In this document: positions 13,201 through 27,400 of the stretch, piece by piece
How positions within the stretch are numbered: position 1 is the first letter of the stretch
Layout: every line of letters starts with the position of its first letter
From: Halisarca cf. caerulea
Lineage: Eukaryota > Porifera > Demospongiae > Chondrillida > Halisarcidae
NCBI GenBank assembly: GCA_963170055.1
Contig: CAUJGJ010000188.1
Location: forward strand, 1,049,171 to 1,094,170
Length of the DNA: 45,000 nucleotides
Direction: 5' to 3'
Made by a program: the position numbers and the translations under genes
Notes under the pieces: generated by a model
The model's input: the letters and a program-made list of their open reading frames with translations, nothing else
Told to the model about the DNA's origin: nothing
Database searches by the model: none

Positions 13201-16200
13201 TTTGGCGATCACTCCCAAACATCATCTGATGCTGTGCAGGCTTTTGGGTGTTCACAAAACTCTGTGAAAAGTGATTTTTGAATGAGTAGCATATAATTTT
13301 TATACACCAATTAATGACCATTTTTCATTGACAATGGCTATTATAGCCCTCAAAACTGATTGAATTGTTTTTATTCTCTGATCCCTCTATCACTTTGCAG
13401 CTGCATCTTTTTAACCAAACTTTCTTATTTTTGGAATCTTTGTACTCCGTCCTCGTTTCTTTTTATGTTTTGCCCTTTGTCCCTTTTTTTTTTAAGAGTG
13501 CCACTTATAGAATATCCTACGCTACCTTGCAATAAGCGGTCATTTTTCATAAGTTATTTTGGCATGGACCTACAGTGGCGGTAGAACGTGTAAAGTTTAG
13601 GGGAGGGGGGTATGATGCACGCAGCAATTGAATGCATATTATCCTTTGATACTGTTTGAGAGGTAACATCAATTTTTGTTGAATTGGTGCATATTGTATG
13701 ATGTCATGGTAGACATAAGATTTATTAAATGTGGTTCTACCTTACAATTTGTAAAAAAAATATATATTTTACAATTTTTGGGGGCATTTTCAGTATAAAC
13801 TGTTAGTATTATTGCATAAGAATTTAGGGCCGCGACCACCTATAACCTATGACTTAACGCATTCCCATTTCATTGTTTGAACCACTCTTTGGCAAGGCAT
13901 AAGCATTTTTCAACACATCCATTTTAGGCTATTTTATTTTTAGGCATACACATTCAGGGCTTCTGTTCAGTTACAAAGGGTAGTAAAAGACTTTGTGGCT
14001 TTATTGGATGACACCAACTTATGAACCCCATGAAAAAAACAGCTATTCTTTTTTTAATGTCTTGTATAGTACTGTATATTATGACAATGTTTGTCTGACT
14101 CAGTGGCACTGACACAGTTTACTAATTCTAGGGCATGCACACCCCAAGTCCTTAACAGCTGTGGGTAGATATTAGTACCCTGTGCACTGGCAGTGTGGAT
14201 GCAGATCTGTGTGAACATGCCTAACTTAATAGTTGTGATTATCATTTGTGACTACTGTATGTTCAGATCATGGAAATCTAAGCTGTAATGTACTCACTTG
14301 CAGTTTGGACAAAGTGTACTGTTTCCCATTGCCCGAAGTGGCAACATTGATATCTTTGACAGAATAGTTGAAAGGTTCGGACTTATCCCTGATGAATGGG
14401 ATGCTGTAAGTTTATTGTGATAAAGTCTTGTCAATCAATTGAGTTGTAACAGGGTGCAGTATTCATTATCTTTGTTAAATTTTATATTTTAAATGTGTAT
14501 TGTACGCATTGGTAGCACATACATGCTATAGTCATTTTGTGAGATTCACTAATTGTAAGTCCTTTGACGCTGAGGAAAATAGATGTAGCATGTACAGATT
14601 TGGATGATGATCGTGATCATGATCTACCTTATATCATCTAATGTTTGCTAGGTGGCAAAATCATAGCTATTCGTCATGTCCACCATATGTTGGACTAGTT
14701 GGACACCTCTTTCCGAAGATTGACAAATCCTTGGAGGGCATGACCAAACCTTAGAAGCCACAACGAAACCTACAAGTGTGGACAATAACTTAGAATGCGC
14801 TGTCAAACCTCTGTTGAATGGTGGATAAATTTGACTTTGAAATTCCTTTGGTTGTTCAAGGGTACCATGTGGAAATGAAGGATTAAAATGCTTATACTAA
14901 TGACTGTGTAAACCATCAAAAGGAACTGTCTGGAGTAGACAATGGATAATCTAACCGGAACAAACATGCACGCGGCGATACACTTTTAGCATGTGGCTGT
15001 ACGTAGCACGTGTTGCAACACTGTTGAAGGCACTGGGCATAATTTTGGAAGTGATGATATCTTGAATGATACACTTTTCATCCATTTTTAGAAGCACTAT
15101 ATAAGAGTTTTTGCCAGTGATGAATCCTTAGAAGGATGGAATTTTAGAAGATATTGAACAGTATTCTAATATTTGCCAATTACCATTTTGGATATAAAAT
15201 TTGTGAAATAATATTTTAATTCTTTTCATCTTATTACAGTTACTGTTACTGTAGTTATAATAGCATTATATTTACCTTGCAGAGGAAGCTGTATAGGCCT
15301 ATTACTTGTGCTGCAGAGTATGGCCACTTTTCTATGGTGAAGCATTTGTTCAACAAGTACAACTGTGACCTGAGGGTCAAAGACAAGGTGAGTAATGTTC
15401 AAAACGATGGCTATACAGTGGCGTTTAATGATTGATGTCCTGGCAAAATGTTTTCCTATTTTGTATGGTCAAGCAGATGCAAATTGTGAATTTGGACATC
15501 TACTATAGAGATATAGTTCTTAGTGTATATCTATTGCAATATACAGTACCATCCATAGTCTGCTATATGCTGGTGTTTGGCTTTGACATTTTACACGTAC
15601 TATAATGTCCTTTTTGACTATACTCTAGTGTATTAATTGTCATAGGATTGGTACGTATGTTATACGAAGTAAAAAGTACGTATGTGATTTTGACCGTTAC
15701 TTTTGCAATTTTCTTGACATTCAGTATTGTGTGGTATCAGATACTAGTTACAGTATGCTTCTTGTTTGTGCAATCATTGTTAAAGTAGCATACTAGCATA
15801 ACTAAAAACATAGCATAACTTTCCAATGCTATGTTAACTTGTATTGTTCAAATTATGTTGCCAAATTATGTCGCCAAATGATGTGCCGAAGGGATACAGC
15901 TTGTTAATTACTTTACATGCCTCCTCATGGACTACATTTCCCTTGCCTTATGTAGGATGGCGAGACATTACTGCATCGAGCAGCTGTTGGGGGAAATATT
16001 GAACTGGTTCACTGGCTTGTTCAGGAGCATGGCTTGGATGTGCATGAATGTGCAAAGGTATGTATCACTGTGTGCTGTTCAGTCTATCGTGCATAATTGC
16101 CCTACATTCTGTATTTTTATAGCTAATTTAGCGTTGTCCTCATATTTTATCAAATCACATCTATCTTACTCTATTGCAAATTTCCACAACTCAGAAACTT

Positions 16201-19200
16201 TGTGAATTGCTTTATTTTGGGGGAGGCAGAAATATTCTGATGCAAATTTCCTCTAATAGGATGCATCTTAGACTAGTGTACTTTTGTGCAAGCTGTCTGC
16301 TAGCTCTACCCCTCCTTCTAGCAAGATGTGTAGCTAATGCAATCGCGCATATACCATTATATGCTGTACAGGTATACATAGGGATGATGTATTCATATAT
16401 ATTCAGTCTTTTCTATATGTGCCCCCATTGTTTATTGGGGGGCATCAGCTCAAGTTGATTAGGAATAAAGTGTGATTGTATAGCTACACATTGTACTTGG
16501 GAGAGACATAACTAGTTAGCATCATGCATGACACTAATGGGTTGAGACCACTGTCACCAATCCCTTGACCCCCTCAAATGGTTTCTGTTGGTATGTTATT
16601 TCAAGACTTACAAACATTCTGAACTCGATCAACACAGTACACAATGTTAGGAGTCATTCAAATCCACAGTTTATACTAAAAAACAAACTGTTGGACTACT
16701 GTCAGGAATGCCGCAATGTCTTTGGGGCAAAATAAACTGGGGAGTATTGGTCCCCTCCTACTTTTGTGACCTAGTTGGCCCCCTCGGCATAGCCTCAGGT
16801 ACCACCTTATAAAGCGTGAAAAGCAAATTTACTCTTGGGAAGCATACCCCCAGACCACCCTAGCTAGTGTAGTACTTAATAGGATGGAAATTGACACCGT
16901 AGCGTAAGTATCAATACTGTCATCCACAACCTATGAAGAGAAGTCCACTGCCCAATTGCTACAAGCATCATCAGTGAAACTGAGAACATATGCCGACAAA
17001 CCTTTGCAAAATCTGGCCTATCATTGATGAAAATGGACTGCACGCGATTGGACAGACCATTAGGTCTGTTAGGGAGGCATGAGGCGGCTGGATGCTGCCC
17101 TGTCCTGGATAGTGAATTTCATTAAAAACTTTCCATGCATTAATTTGACCTACCTGTTAAACAGTAGTTCAAATCAACTTAGTATGGTTGTACAGCCAAT
17201 GTATGCCAGCCTTACATAGTGCCAGTGCCACAGAAATTGTCTTGCTAATGGAGCACCTGCAACCTTCCCCAATGAATGTCACAGCTATATCAGGAAAGCA
17301 ACCACTCATCATCCACTACTCTCAAGAGACCTCAGCTCACCCAATAAGGTTGGGCCAATCATTATGAAGAGGAGGAGCTGAAACCATTCTGGCCATGCAA
17401 ATTGGAGTTGTCAGTACAAGAGGGATGCTTGTTGTGGAGAAACAGGGTGGTCATACCACCCTCCATGCAGTCCGGTCTTTTGCTTGACCTGCATGCAGGA
17501 CTCCCTGGAGTACCATGGATGAAATCCCTTACTAGGTTGTATGTCTGGTGGTCGGGGATAGACAAGGATGTTGAAACTATGGTTCAGGACCGTGAAGAAT
17601 GTCAACATAGCTGTCCAGCACCATTGCTGGTACCATTGAACCCCTGGAGGTGGCATGGACATCCCTGGTCTTGATTGCATCTGGATTTTACCGGTCCCTG
17701 TATGGACAGTCATTTTCTGGTGGTTGTGGATGCTCACAGTAAGTGGAGAGATGTACGTATACCATGCAAATGGCCTCAAGTTCATCATATGCGTACCTTG
17801 ATTGAGAAGCTACATGTTCTGTTTACCAAATTATCGGTACAGGCAATGTATCACCATTTGTTAGTCAGGAGTTTGAGTTATTACTGAAGGTGAATGGAAT
17901 GAAGCATGTCACATAAGCTCCTTATCGTCCTGCATCTAACGGTCTTGAAGAATGGGCCATTCAGAATTTCAAGGCTGATCACTATAATTATATATATATT
18001 GGATGAGTTGTCGCATTTCTTGTTCACTTATCACAATACTCCACACACGACTACAGGGGTATCCCCTGCTGAGATGTAATTGGCTGTCGCCTAATGTCTC
18101 CACTTGATCTTATTATTTCAGCCATTTTGTCATTCCAAATGTTTGCAATTTCTATCCCTTAAGGATGGTTGGACTGCTCTTCATTATGCCTCAAGATATG
18201 GACACCTCCACCTTGTCGGAGAACTGATTGAGAAGATGAATGTTGATGTCTTTGCTACTCTGCCCGTATGCTGGTTGTATTACGTAACTTGTCTTGTTGT
18301 TGTTAGCTTACTTGGACACACAGCAATCCATATTGCCATAACTTGCTTACACACTCACCTCAATTCATTTCTTGGATTATAGATCCTAGTTTTGTCTGTC
18401 ATTAAGTGATAATTGTGTGCAATTACCTTTAGTTGATCCACTTGTACAGAACCTTATTTACACCCCATTTAGACTATCCCTATCAGCAGTTTTTTTATGG
18501 TCCGTCATCGTATGTACAACATACACTGTAAAGGACAGCATAGCATGTACTGTCTGCATTCTGTCAATCCTTAGATAGCAGAAAACCAGGATAGGAAACT
18601 TCAGAATTTATATACGTTATGATGTGCATATTACAATGATAATTCTTTAGTGTGAGGCGCAGAGCGTGTTGCATATGCGTGGTTGTTATAATTTTTTCTT
18701 CTCAAATATCTCACTGTAGATCAGTGCTTAGACTAATTGTAGTGCCAATAGACTACAATGACCTGTTGCACCCATTTGCACTACTGTATTTCAAGGAAAG
18801 CAATAGGCAAAGCCTAGAAAAAATAAGGGAAACCTCTTGAAAGTTTGATGCAATTCGTGTACGCAGTTTCAAGGAAGAGATGCAATTTGAAAGGCCAAAT
18901 TGCTTTCCTACTGACTAAGTAGTTAATAATCCACAGTATTAAAGATGTAACAACGTAGGTACTGTTAGAGCTTTTTGAGCAAGATCGTCCTCTGAATCTT
19001 GCACGATCATACGCTTTGCTTACACAAGCTCTATCGATAACATGGTCTGAATATTTCCATTCTTGTCAGGATACCTCAAAGGCAAACCTGTGCACCATAA
19101 TTACCCTATGTGCAAGCCTTGTATTCCTCCATAGTCGTGTTATGGATTGCTTATTCCATCATTCAGAAGGCACACTTAGAGTTTACATGGGTGAGGCTTG

Positions 19201-21321
19201 GGTACATCATGAATATCATAGTCATCATCATAATATGAATCTAAGCAGTATGTGTACATAGTACTGATACTAGGAATTTTATACAAAAATGATGTGGTTT
19301 ATGATGTCACAAATGCTTAATACACAGGATAGAATGGAAGTTTTCTGTTGCGAATATTCAGTATGTTTTGTAACAGTTAAAAGGTGGCTGGGTTCTGGAG
19401 GTATCTTTTAATAGAGGTTTCACTGTAACCACTTCACTATCACAATTTATTTGCAAATATTATTATAATCAAACTTTGCGTGATTTTGTCCAATTTTGTG
19501 CCCTTTGTTTTTTCAATGAATTTCCACGTACATTATACTTATGTACTATTCTTGCATAATTACTGTAATTTCTTGTATACCCACAGGATGGTCTGAATGC
19601 CCTTCACCTTGCTGCCTCTGATGGGCATTTAGATATTGTGAAACACCTTATTTTAAAGTTTGCAAACAGAAGCTTTGATTCTGACAATTATGATAGCAAC
19701 TGTCTACAGTGTGCTGCACAGGAGGGTCATCTGGCAGTAGTGAAGTACCTCATTGAAGAGTGTGGATTTGACCCTGGTGCTAGAAATACGGTAACTATTA
19801 TTTATTGCATGACATACACTTTGTGCATCACCTACAGTATTTCTATTAATTCATTCTTCCTGACATTTTGGATACTTTATTATCCAAAATGTATGGATGT
19901 ATGGTGATTGTATGGATTACCATACAATCACCCTCACTGACACAATAAGTTGCTGTGTATGAGCTATCCTGTGTGTGATATACAAGCCTTTCCTAGTCTT
20001 AGTGTAATCTGTAGTGTGTACAGGAAATAGTTGAGATTTCAGCCCACTATTCTGAGTTATACTTATATGACGTCTCTTAGACCTTTACCACCAAAACACT
20101 ACCATGAGCACCCACTTCTGTGCTATCTGTACACATATTGCTGGGGATGAGTCATAATAATGTATTACTGGATGAACAAGCGTTTTTGGCTCAATTAGGG
20201 TCTTTAAATCAGATCTCACTGTTCTTGCTGTTATGCTCTTTTACAATGGAGTCAAATGCCATCAAAATGAAATTATGGCCTCATATGAAACATAATAAAC
20301 AACTTATAGTAAGTTTCCACTTGTACAGAATTGTGGTTTGCACTTAGTCTATTTCTACTCCTACAAAAGCGGTTTAATTCAGAAGAGCCTTTATCTGAAA
20401 CTACATTTATTTTTATTAATTATTGTTGTGAGTGCATAACGTCCAAGTGCATGCACTGTACTAGCCTTTGTTGGTGGATTGTGAATTCAAGTGGGATGGT
20501 CACCCTCTGAACATATAATACTAGATAAAGCTGGTTGTAGCATATCATTTCCCTGTTCTTTTCTTTGAATATTGTTGAGACTTGTTTCCATCCACCTGAG
20601 GCCATTGTCAACAATCCCATGCAGTCTTCTCAATTACTGCCATTGTCAAAACATGCCCCTTGTTGGTTCAATCAGACCTCATAGAACTCTGGCTCCCTTC
20701 TGTCAGTTTATTCACCGGAAGACTTTACATTGCCAATGTCCATTTTTCTATCACATTTAATAATGATGTGTAGAGTCCCATGCAGAATACCTTGTCCCTA
20801 CCCTGTGAAGGACAGCAAGGTATATTTAGATCATGCATGCTTACACGAATCCAATCCTACCTGAAACGGATACATACAGTATGCGACCATTTACAAATGT
20901 GTTTTAATTTAATGCATCATGAATGTGCCGTTGACGTGTGGTAGTGACTCTGTGCACTCAGTCTAGTAGTTTACTGCTTACCCACTGGCACCACAAAACT
21001 GTCCGGTTAGATCACACTTGTACATGCCCCTCACATGCAAGACATCCACTGTGTGGTTCTCCTCCAACCACTGAGAAGCAGTATAATTGAGAAATCATGT
21101 TGCATGACTTGTGGTGTAATATTATCTTTTTTATGCAAACATATGCCAGGGCAGTTACTCCTTTCAGTTGTTCTGTTACTGGATTGTAAATTCAAGCTGG
21201 GTGGACGACCTCTGAACATAATAACAAAATCACACTTTTTGCAGATGTAGCATACACTTTCCCCTGCCCCTTTCTTCTAATAGTGTTGAGATTTGAATTA
21301 GTCTATTGCTGGATTATGCAC

Positions 21322-21412
<91 letters not shown>

Positions 21413-24400
21413 TGTATGCATGCACACACGCATGCGAGACTACCTTGAAGAAAATCACGATTTCGTGTGTGCAGTATTCGTGCATGGTCTCACACATCTC
21501 GAGCATGAGTGTGAGCATGCTAGCCATGCTTGTGAGAATGGAATTTGTCAATCTTATGTACCTAGGTGCATGGCTCTTGCGAGCATTCTCTTTGAAAAGC
21601 CCTCCACTCCAAACTAGGCAGTCATCATCCTGAGCCATAGCATCATCTAAAAACGTGTACATGCAGGCTTGACTGACTTTTGTCTTCCCAAACTCTTTCT
21701 GTCCTCGACCATGCCTGCTGGGTGGTACTCGACAATAGAACTAACCACCATTTGATGCACATGGCTGCTCATCCTGAAATCATCTGAAGTGTCTGCCATT
21801 CATGCACAGCCTCCAAGGACAGTCTTATGCGATCACTTAATATTTGCTCGGTATTGCGCACTAATGCGTGAGTGGGTCGCACAAGATTTCGCAGAATAGT
21901 GCGAGTAACTTTTGACCTCTACTGTACATGCACATGTATCAAGTGTTTAACATGATGACTATTGCTTGCACCCTTTAAAGTTGAAATAATGTTATTCAAT
22001 TGAATTTTGTTAATACTTGTTTTGTACTCATAAACACATTGTCCTCTGAGTGTGTGTGTCAGTAGTTAAGACATAAGCGCGAGGGCTGTATGGCATATAT
22101 AATAGTGCTTTGATAACGTCTGCCATTTTTTTGTCCACAATCTGGCTGACATAACATGCCTGCCATACAACAAGTTGATACATTGTCAATGAAATGTCTA
22201 TAATCAGGACACCATGGAAACCACAGTAAGCTGTCCTGTATACGGAGGTGTCTCAGTGGCGGATCCAGGATTTTTGAAAGGGGGGTTCCATGTAGTCTTG
22301 CTATGAACTGTAATCCTATCTCTGCATATGTGCAGGAAAGCTTTCTAATCTGTTACTACAGTTACATTTGTGTACTAAGACCCATGCATTGCCAAGATTC
22401 TAGAGAGTATATAGGTACTTGCATGAGGAAGTATGTGGTATTTGTGAAGAATTAATAACTAGAAAACTGTTCTATCCTTTAGAAATTGCCTTATATTTTG
22501 GTTTTGCAAGGAGTAATCAATAGCCATTATGTTTTAGCTTGCTATGCGCATTAGTTACCGAGCGGTAGCGAGGTTAATTGATTCAGTCGCAGACGGGACT
22601 CCATTCGAGGTTGCCCACGCATTCGGCGGGTAAATTACCACCTTTAGGCCAATGAGCTAAAAACTTTGCATGCGAATTGCGACTCGACTTCACAGGTTTA
22701 TTGCATGTTTACATCTAAAAGTAACTCGCTGAGAGGAATTCTTCACGTTAAGCTGTTGATCGCTTCGTTGGGCGATCTCGCTGATCGATAAAGGCAGAAA
22801 AACCTCCCTTTTTTGGTCAACACGAGGCGATGTCAGACTTCAACATTCGGTCCTTTTCCCCGTGTTCGAATACATAAAAAATGACACTCTTGAATTTATC
22901 GTAAGCGATTTTAGATTACTTTCGAACGAAAGGAAGGATATGTGATATTGCGATTCGGGCCACTAAATAGCCACGCCATTGTGACGGCCATTTGCCAGCC
23001 CTGCCAAATGTGACTATAGATTGTGTGTGTGGCCATGTTTCCGTACAAACGCCGAGTGCGGAGCAGGAAGGAGAGTGCATGCCTTTTGCCGCCATCGCCG
23101 CCTTCGTAAAGAAGGAATATGCTGGCACAGGTGTGGAAATAATAGGTGTTGAAATTTTGCAGGCATAATGCGGGAATATAATTGATCACAAATTTTATAT
23201 TGGCATGCCCAATGCATATGCTGCAGGAGGTTCAGATAAGTGGCCAATAGCTCAACTATTATATACTCTGAGTACTACTAGGGAGTGTATTTTGTCTAGT
23301 GAGTTTGTCAGGACAAGCAGTAGTGTTGAAATTCGTGTGAGTGCAGAACAAAAAAACTGATTACGGTTTATACCAAAATTATGAAAATGTGTACTAATGT
23401 GGTGACTAAGAGACAAATCGTCAACTGATCATGAGCTATCAATAGTCCAAACATTCAGCATTGCAGAAGGTATCACTGTTCAAAAAGCATGCATGATCCC
23501 TTTAAAATGTCCCATTCCTTCACACAGGACCAAAGGGGTTTGTCTGGCTACATGAGACTAGCTCACAACTACATTATAATTTTATGCAATCAATTATTTC
23601 ATCCATATTCCCATTCCCATTCAATTTCAATGTCCTTTCCTTTTAGCGAGGTTCTGAACTTTGTTCACGGCTAGTATTATACAGTCAAACTTGGTTATAA
23701 AGTCACTGTTTACAACATCAACCTGTTTACAACAACACACATGGCAGGAACAGATTCAATGGTCTCTGTACTAAATGTCCTGGTTACAACAACAACTTGG
23801 TTATAACAGCACATTTTAGTGGCACCAAGGGTGTCGTTGTAAACATGTTTGACTGTACTTGCATTGTAGAGTGTGTCTATGATGCTTAGTGATGTCACAA
23901 TAAAATGGCGGTACGCGGAGCACTGGTTAGCTAGTGGTTTAGAGGACTGAAACAGAATTCTAATGAACACAACAACCCAACTACCAACAAATAATGGTTT
24001 ATCTAACAAATTATGTAACTTATAATGCAAGTATGTTGTAGCTAGATCATTTTGTGAGTGTAACCCTAAGCTCTCAGAGACTTTGAAGTTTCCTCTGAGG
24101 GGGGTTCCATGGAACCCATGGAACCCCCCCTAAATCCGCCACTGAGTCTGTCTAAATTTCAGAGTTTAAATGTACACAATGTCTTGTCAATTAATGTGAG
24201 GGATTCCAAATGGTTCAAGCAATGATGTCCTGCTAAAGAGGTGGCTGGATGTCCTTCAATAGAGGTTTTCACTATAAACACTTCACTATCGCATTTTAAA
24301 TGTAGAATCGATCTTCGCATGATATACTAAATATTCGTGTATTGGATTGTGTTTGAATAGTTTACCCGAAATGAACTGCCAATAAAGTTTGAATGCTCTA

Positions 24401-27400
24401 GTTGGATCAATTTTAATTTTGTGTTTTTTGATTTTTTATCAGTGAATTTTCACGTAGGTTATACCTAAGTACTATTCATGCATAATCACTTTATTCTCTT
24501 GTTTATCCCCAGGATTGTCTGAATTCCCTTCACCTTGCAGCCTGTCATGGGCATTTAGATGTTGTGAAATGCATAATTCCAAAGTTAGCAGACAGAAGAT
24601 TTGATTCTGACAATTTTGGTAGCAACTGTCTACACTGGTCCGCACAGAGAGGTCATTTGGCAGTAATGAAGTTCCTCATTGAAGAGTGTGGATTTGACCC
24701 CAGTACTGGAAATAAGGCAATTAAACTATTGTGTATTGCATGGCATACACTTTGTGCATCATCTACAGCATTCCTATTAATTCATTCCTCCTGACATTTT
24801 GAATACCTTATTAGGACCTGCATGTTTGCAATACAATCACACTCGCTGACACAATAAGTTGCTTTGTATAAGAGCTGATAGAGACAAGGCTTGTGATATA
24901 CAAGCCTTGTCCAAGTCCAAGCATAATTGGGGCAAGCCTGAGCGAGCCCCACAATGACATGATGTTTGCTGGTCGTGTCTGTGGCTGGATATGTGTCATA
25001 CGTCTGGTCGATAAAATTTTGACAGGTGATGTATGTTTATAGCCAACGAAGTTTTCATGGCTTCCACCTAATTTCTCAGCTGCATAGTAGCACCTTCAAT
25101 GACGAGTCCTCAGTGAGTGCTTTCTGCTCTTTTTTCATCTGTTTTGCCTGCTCAGCAGACCCTATCCTATCCTTAATCGGGAATTTCAGGATCGAGTGGA
25201 TTATTAAGGCATTGTGTTTGTCCTTCGATAACACAAACGCGCATCGATTACCCTGGTAACCCACTCTTGGCTGCCGACGATGAGTATGTATGTTGAATAA
25301 ATGTTCAGCTGTAGCATTACACTTCTATGCTCTGCAAGTGATTTGAGTGTGTGGGGGGACTTTTTAACTTGAATTACTTGTTAGGTTATGTAAGATGGTG
25401 TCTCAGGCCATTTTAGACAATTCAAGGTTGATTTTGACACTGAAGTAGGGCCTTCTCCATAGTAATTTGTACAACAGTTAAATTTTTTTGGGGGTAAAAG
25501 CTGGAAACTTTGTGAAAGAGTCCCCCCCCCCCCTCAAAAGTCCAACATAACCCAGACCACACTTTCCACTCCTTTTTTATGTGATGATGTTATTTGATGT
25601 GGAAAGTTGGTGTGGTGAATATCCAATACCAAACTTATGCGAATTCCCAAAAGTTGGAGGCTCATTAATATGCAGTTACCCAGATGATTAACAAAATTCA
25701 TGGGATTGACGTTAGTGAAGAGAAACAAGGCGAGCGATGGCTGCTTGATTCTAGATTCATCATAGGCTGCGCTAAAGAATGCAGCAACTGTATTCATTTA
25801 GGAGAAGCTTAGAGACAAGCAGGAAGAGATTTTTGTGTCAATATCTACCAGAGAAAAGTCACTTTCCTATCCTTACCTGAAGGCTAAGATAAATCCATCA
25901 TTTTACTACCAAAGTAAGGGCTAATGCAAACAATCATGCATGCTCCCTTACTTGCCATGAAGATTGTCAAACATGATTGGTAGTATATTGGTGGCATTGT
26001 TTGTATTAGCCGTACTTTCGGTAGCCCATACTTTTGGTAGCATGACGAAAATGATGGATTTATCTTTTTAGCTGTTGGGCAAGGACAGGAAAGTGTCTTT
26101 TCCCTGGCAGATATTGACATAAAAACCTCTTCCTGCTCGTCCCTGGGCTTCTCCAAACCAAATGCAGTTCTCATGTACATGTGTAAAGACACTTGTTCTG
26201 TAGCCGACTTCAGCACTATTTCAGCTCCAAAATAAGTACATCATAGGCAGTCTGTGACCAACATGTACATACATATTATGTTAATGTCTTATATTGCATG
26301 AGTCTGGTCTGCTATGACTGTCGAACTTAACATAGTGTTTTGTTATTTCAGCTACTTTTGTCTTGTCCAAAGTTTGCATTTTCTATCCCTTTAGGATGGT
26401 TGGACTGCACTTCATTGTGCTTCAAGTAATGGACAACTTCACATAGTGAGAGAACTGATTGAGAAGATGAATGTTGATGTCTTTGCTAAATCGCTGGTAT
26501 GCTGTTTGGTGTAACTTGTATGTTTGTTATTAGCTTACTTGAGTACAGAACAATCCCTGGTTCCATAACGTGCTCACACTCTCCTCAATTCATCCTTTGG
26601 TAAAATTCCTTGTTTTGTCTGTCAGTAAGTGATAATTGTGTACTAATTACCTTTAGTTGATCCACTTGTACAGAACCTTATGTATACCCCCATTTAGACT
26701 ATCCCTATCAGCATTTTTTGATAGTCTCATTGTATGTACAGCATACACTATAAAAGACAGCATGACATGTACTGTCTGCATTCTGTCACACCATAGTTAA
26801 TGAAAAACCAGGATAGGAAACTGCAGAATTTATATGTGTTATAACATGCATATTACAATAATAATTTTATGTGAGTTGAACTATTGTTGTTGTTGTTGTT
26901 GTTGTTGTCGTTGTTGCTTGTCTTCTCAAATACCGTAGAGACTGGTTGTTAAGCACACCCTGTCACATAAGCGCACACTATTACTTGTGGTCCTAGCATA
27001 GTATTTATTAGGTGCATATACCACAACGTGTACTTGTGTCAGCTGTAAAGGAGCTTCAAACACAGTAAAAACCTTCGATCAGCGTTGAACTTTGCCATGG
27101 CTAGAGCGTCTACTCAAGCATTGATGCTTCTGTGAACAGTGGACAGTGATGATCTGATAACTAAACCTACTAGGCCAAGTACTGTTCGAAAACCTCTGAA
27201 TACGAAAATGATAGGTTTGCAGAAGAGCAGTAAAGCGTCTAGAAGAGTCAAATTCTCCCGAAAGTACCAGTTCCCAGATCTAGAGCACGATGAAGACTTT
27301 CATGAAGAAAAACAGCACCTTTTAACCGTCGTGGTCATTTCGCTGTTCTCTTCGACTTCTCTTTTGCTGCTGAGGCGCTATAAGCTAATGCTAGAGGCAT

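Larger units (their letters stand above)
22187..24274. mobile_element. Pogo/Tigger-like MITE, split by a hAT-like insertion
   Basis: The left end near 22187 (CAATGAAATGTCTATAATCA) and the right end near 24274 (read back as TAGTGAAAACCTCTATTGAA) are those of the uninterrupted copy at 32642-32818. Removing 22254-24144 leaves about 197 bp, close to the other copies. Confidence 0.6.
19791..24512 (+). other. Intron 12
   Basis: This 4.7-kb intron contains two perfect hairpins (19865-19932), a pair of direct repeats, a CA microsatellite, and a nest of three transposable elements. Confidence 0.65.
18164..26394 (+). repeat. Tandem segmental duplication, unit 1 (exons A1-B1-B2 with introns)
   Basis: This 8.2-kb block holds one 102-nt exon (A) and two 204-nt exons (B). 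It aligns with the block at 26395-33902 in exons and in long stretches of intron, for example 18900-19140 with 27640-27900 and 22064-22253 with 32514-32707. B2 and B4 share DCLN and FDPST, which B1 and B3 lack, so the whole A-B-B block was copied. Homology starts about 40 bp before each A exon. Confidence 0.88.
24717..26394 (+). other. Intron 13
   Basis: This 1.7-kb intron contains a perfect hairpin (24883-24911), the second copy of a dispersed repeat (24931-25283), a poly-C tract near 25526 and an inverted pair of helicase-like fragments (25801-26154). Confidence 0.65.

Noticed and set aside
13572..13590. hAT-like terminus CAGTGGCGGTAGAACG
   Set aside because: No matching inverted end or target duplication was found within the intron.
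21283..21662. His/Thr and Cys/Val repeat frames
   Set aside because: They are translations of a CA microsatellite.
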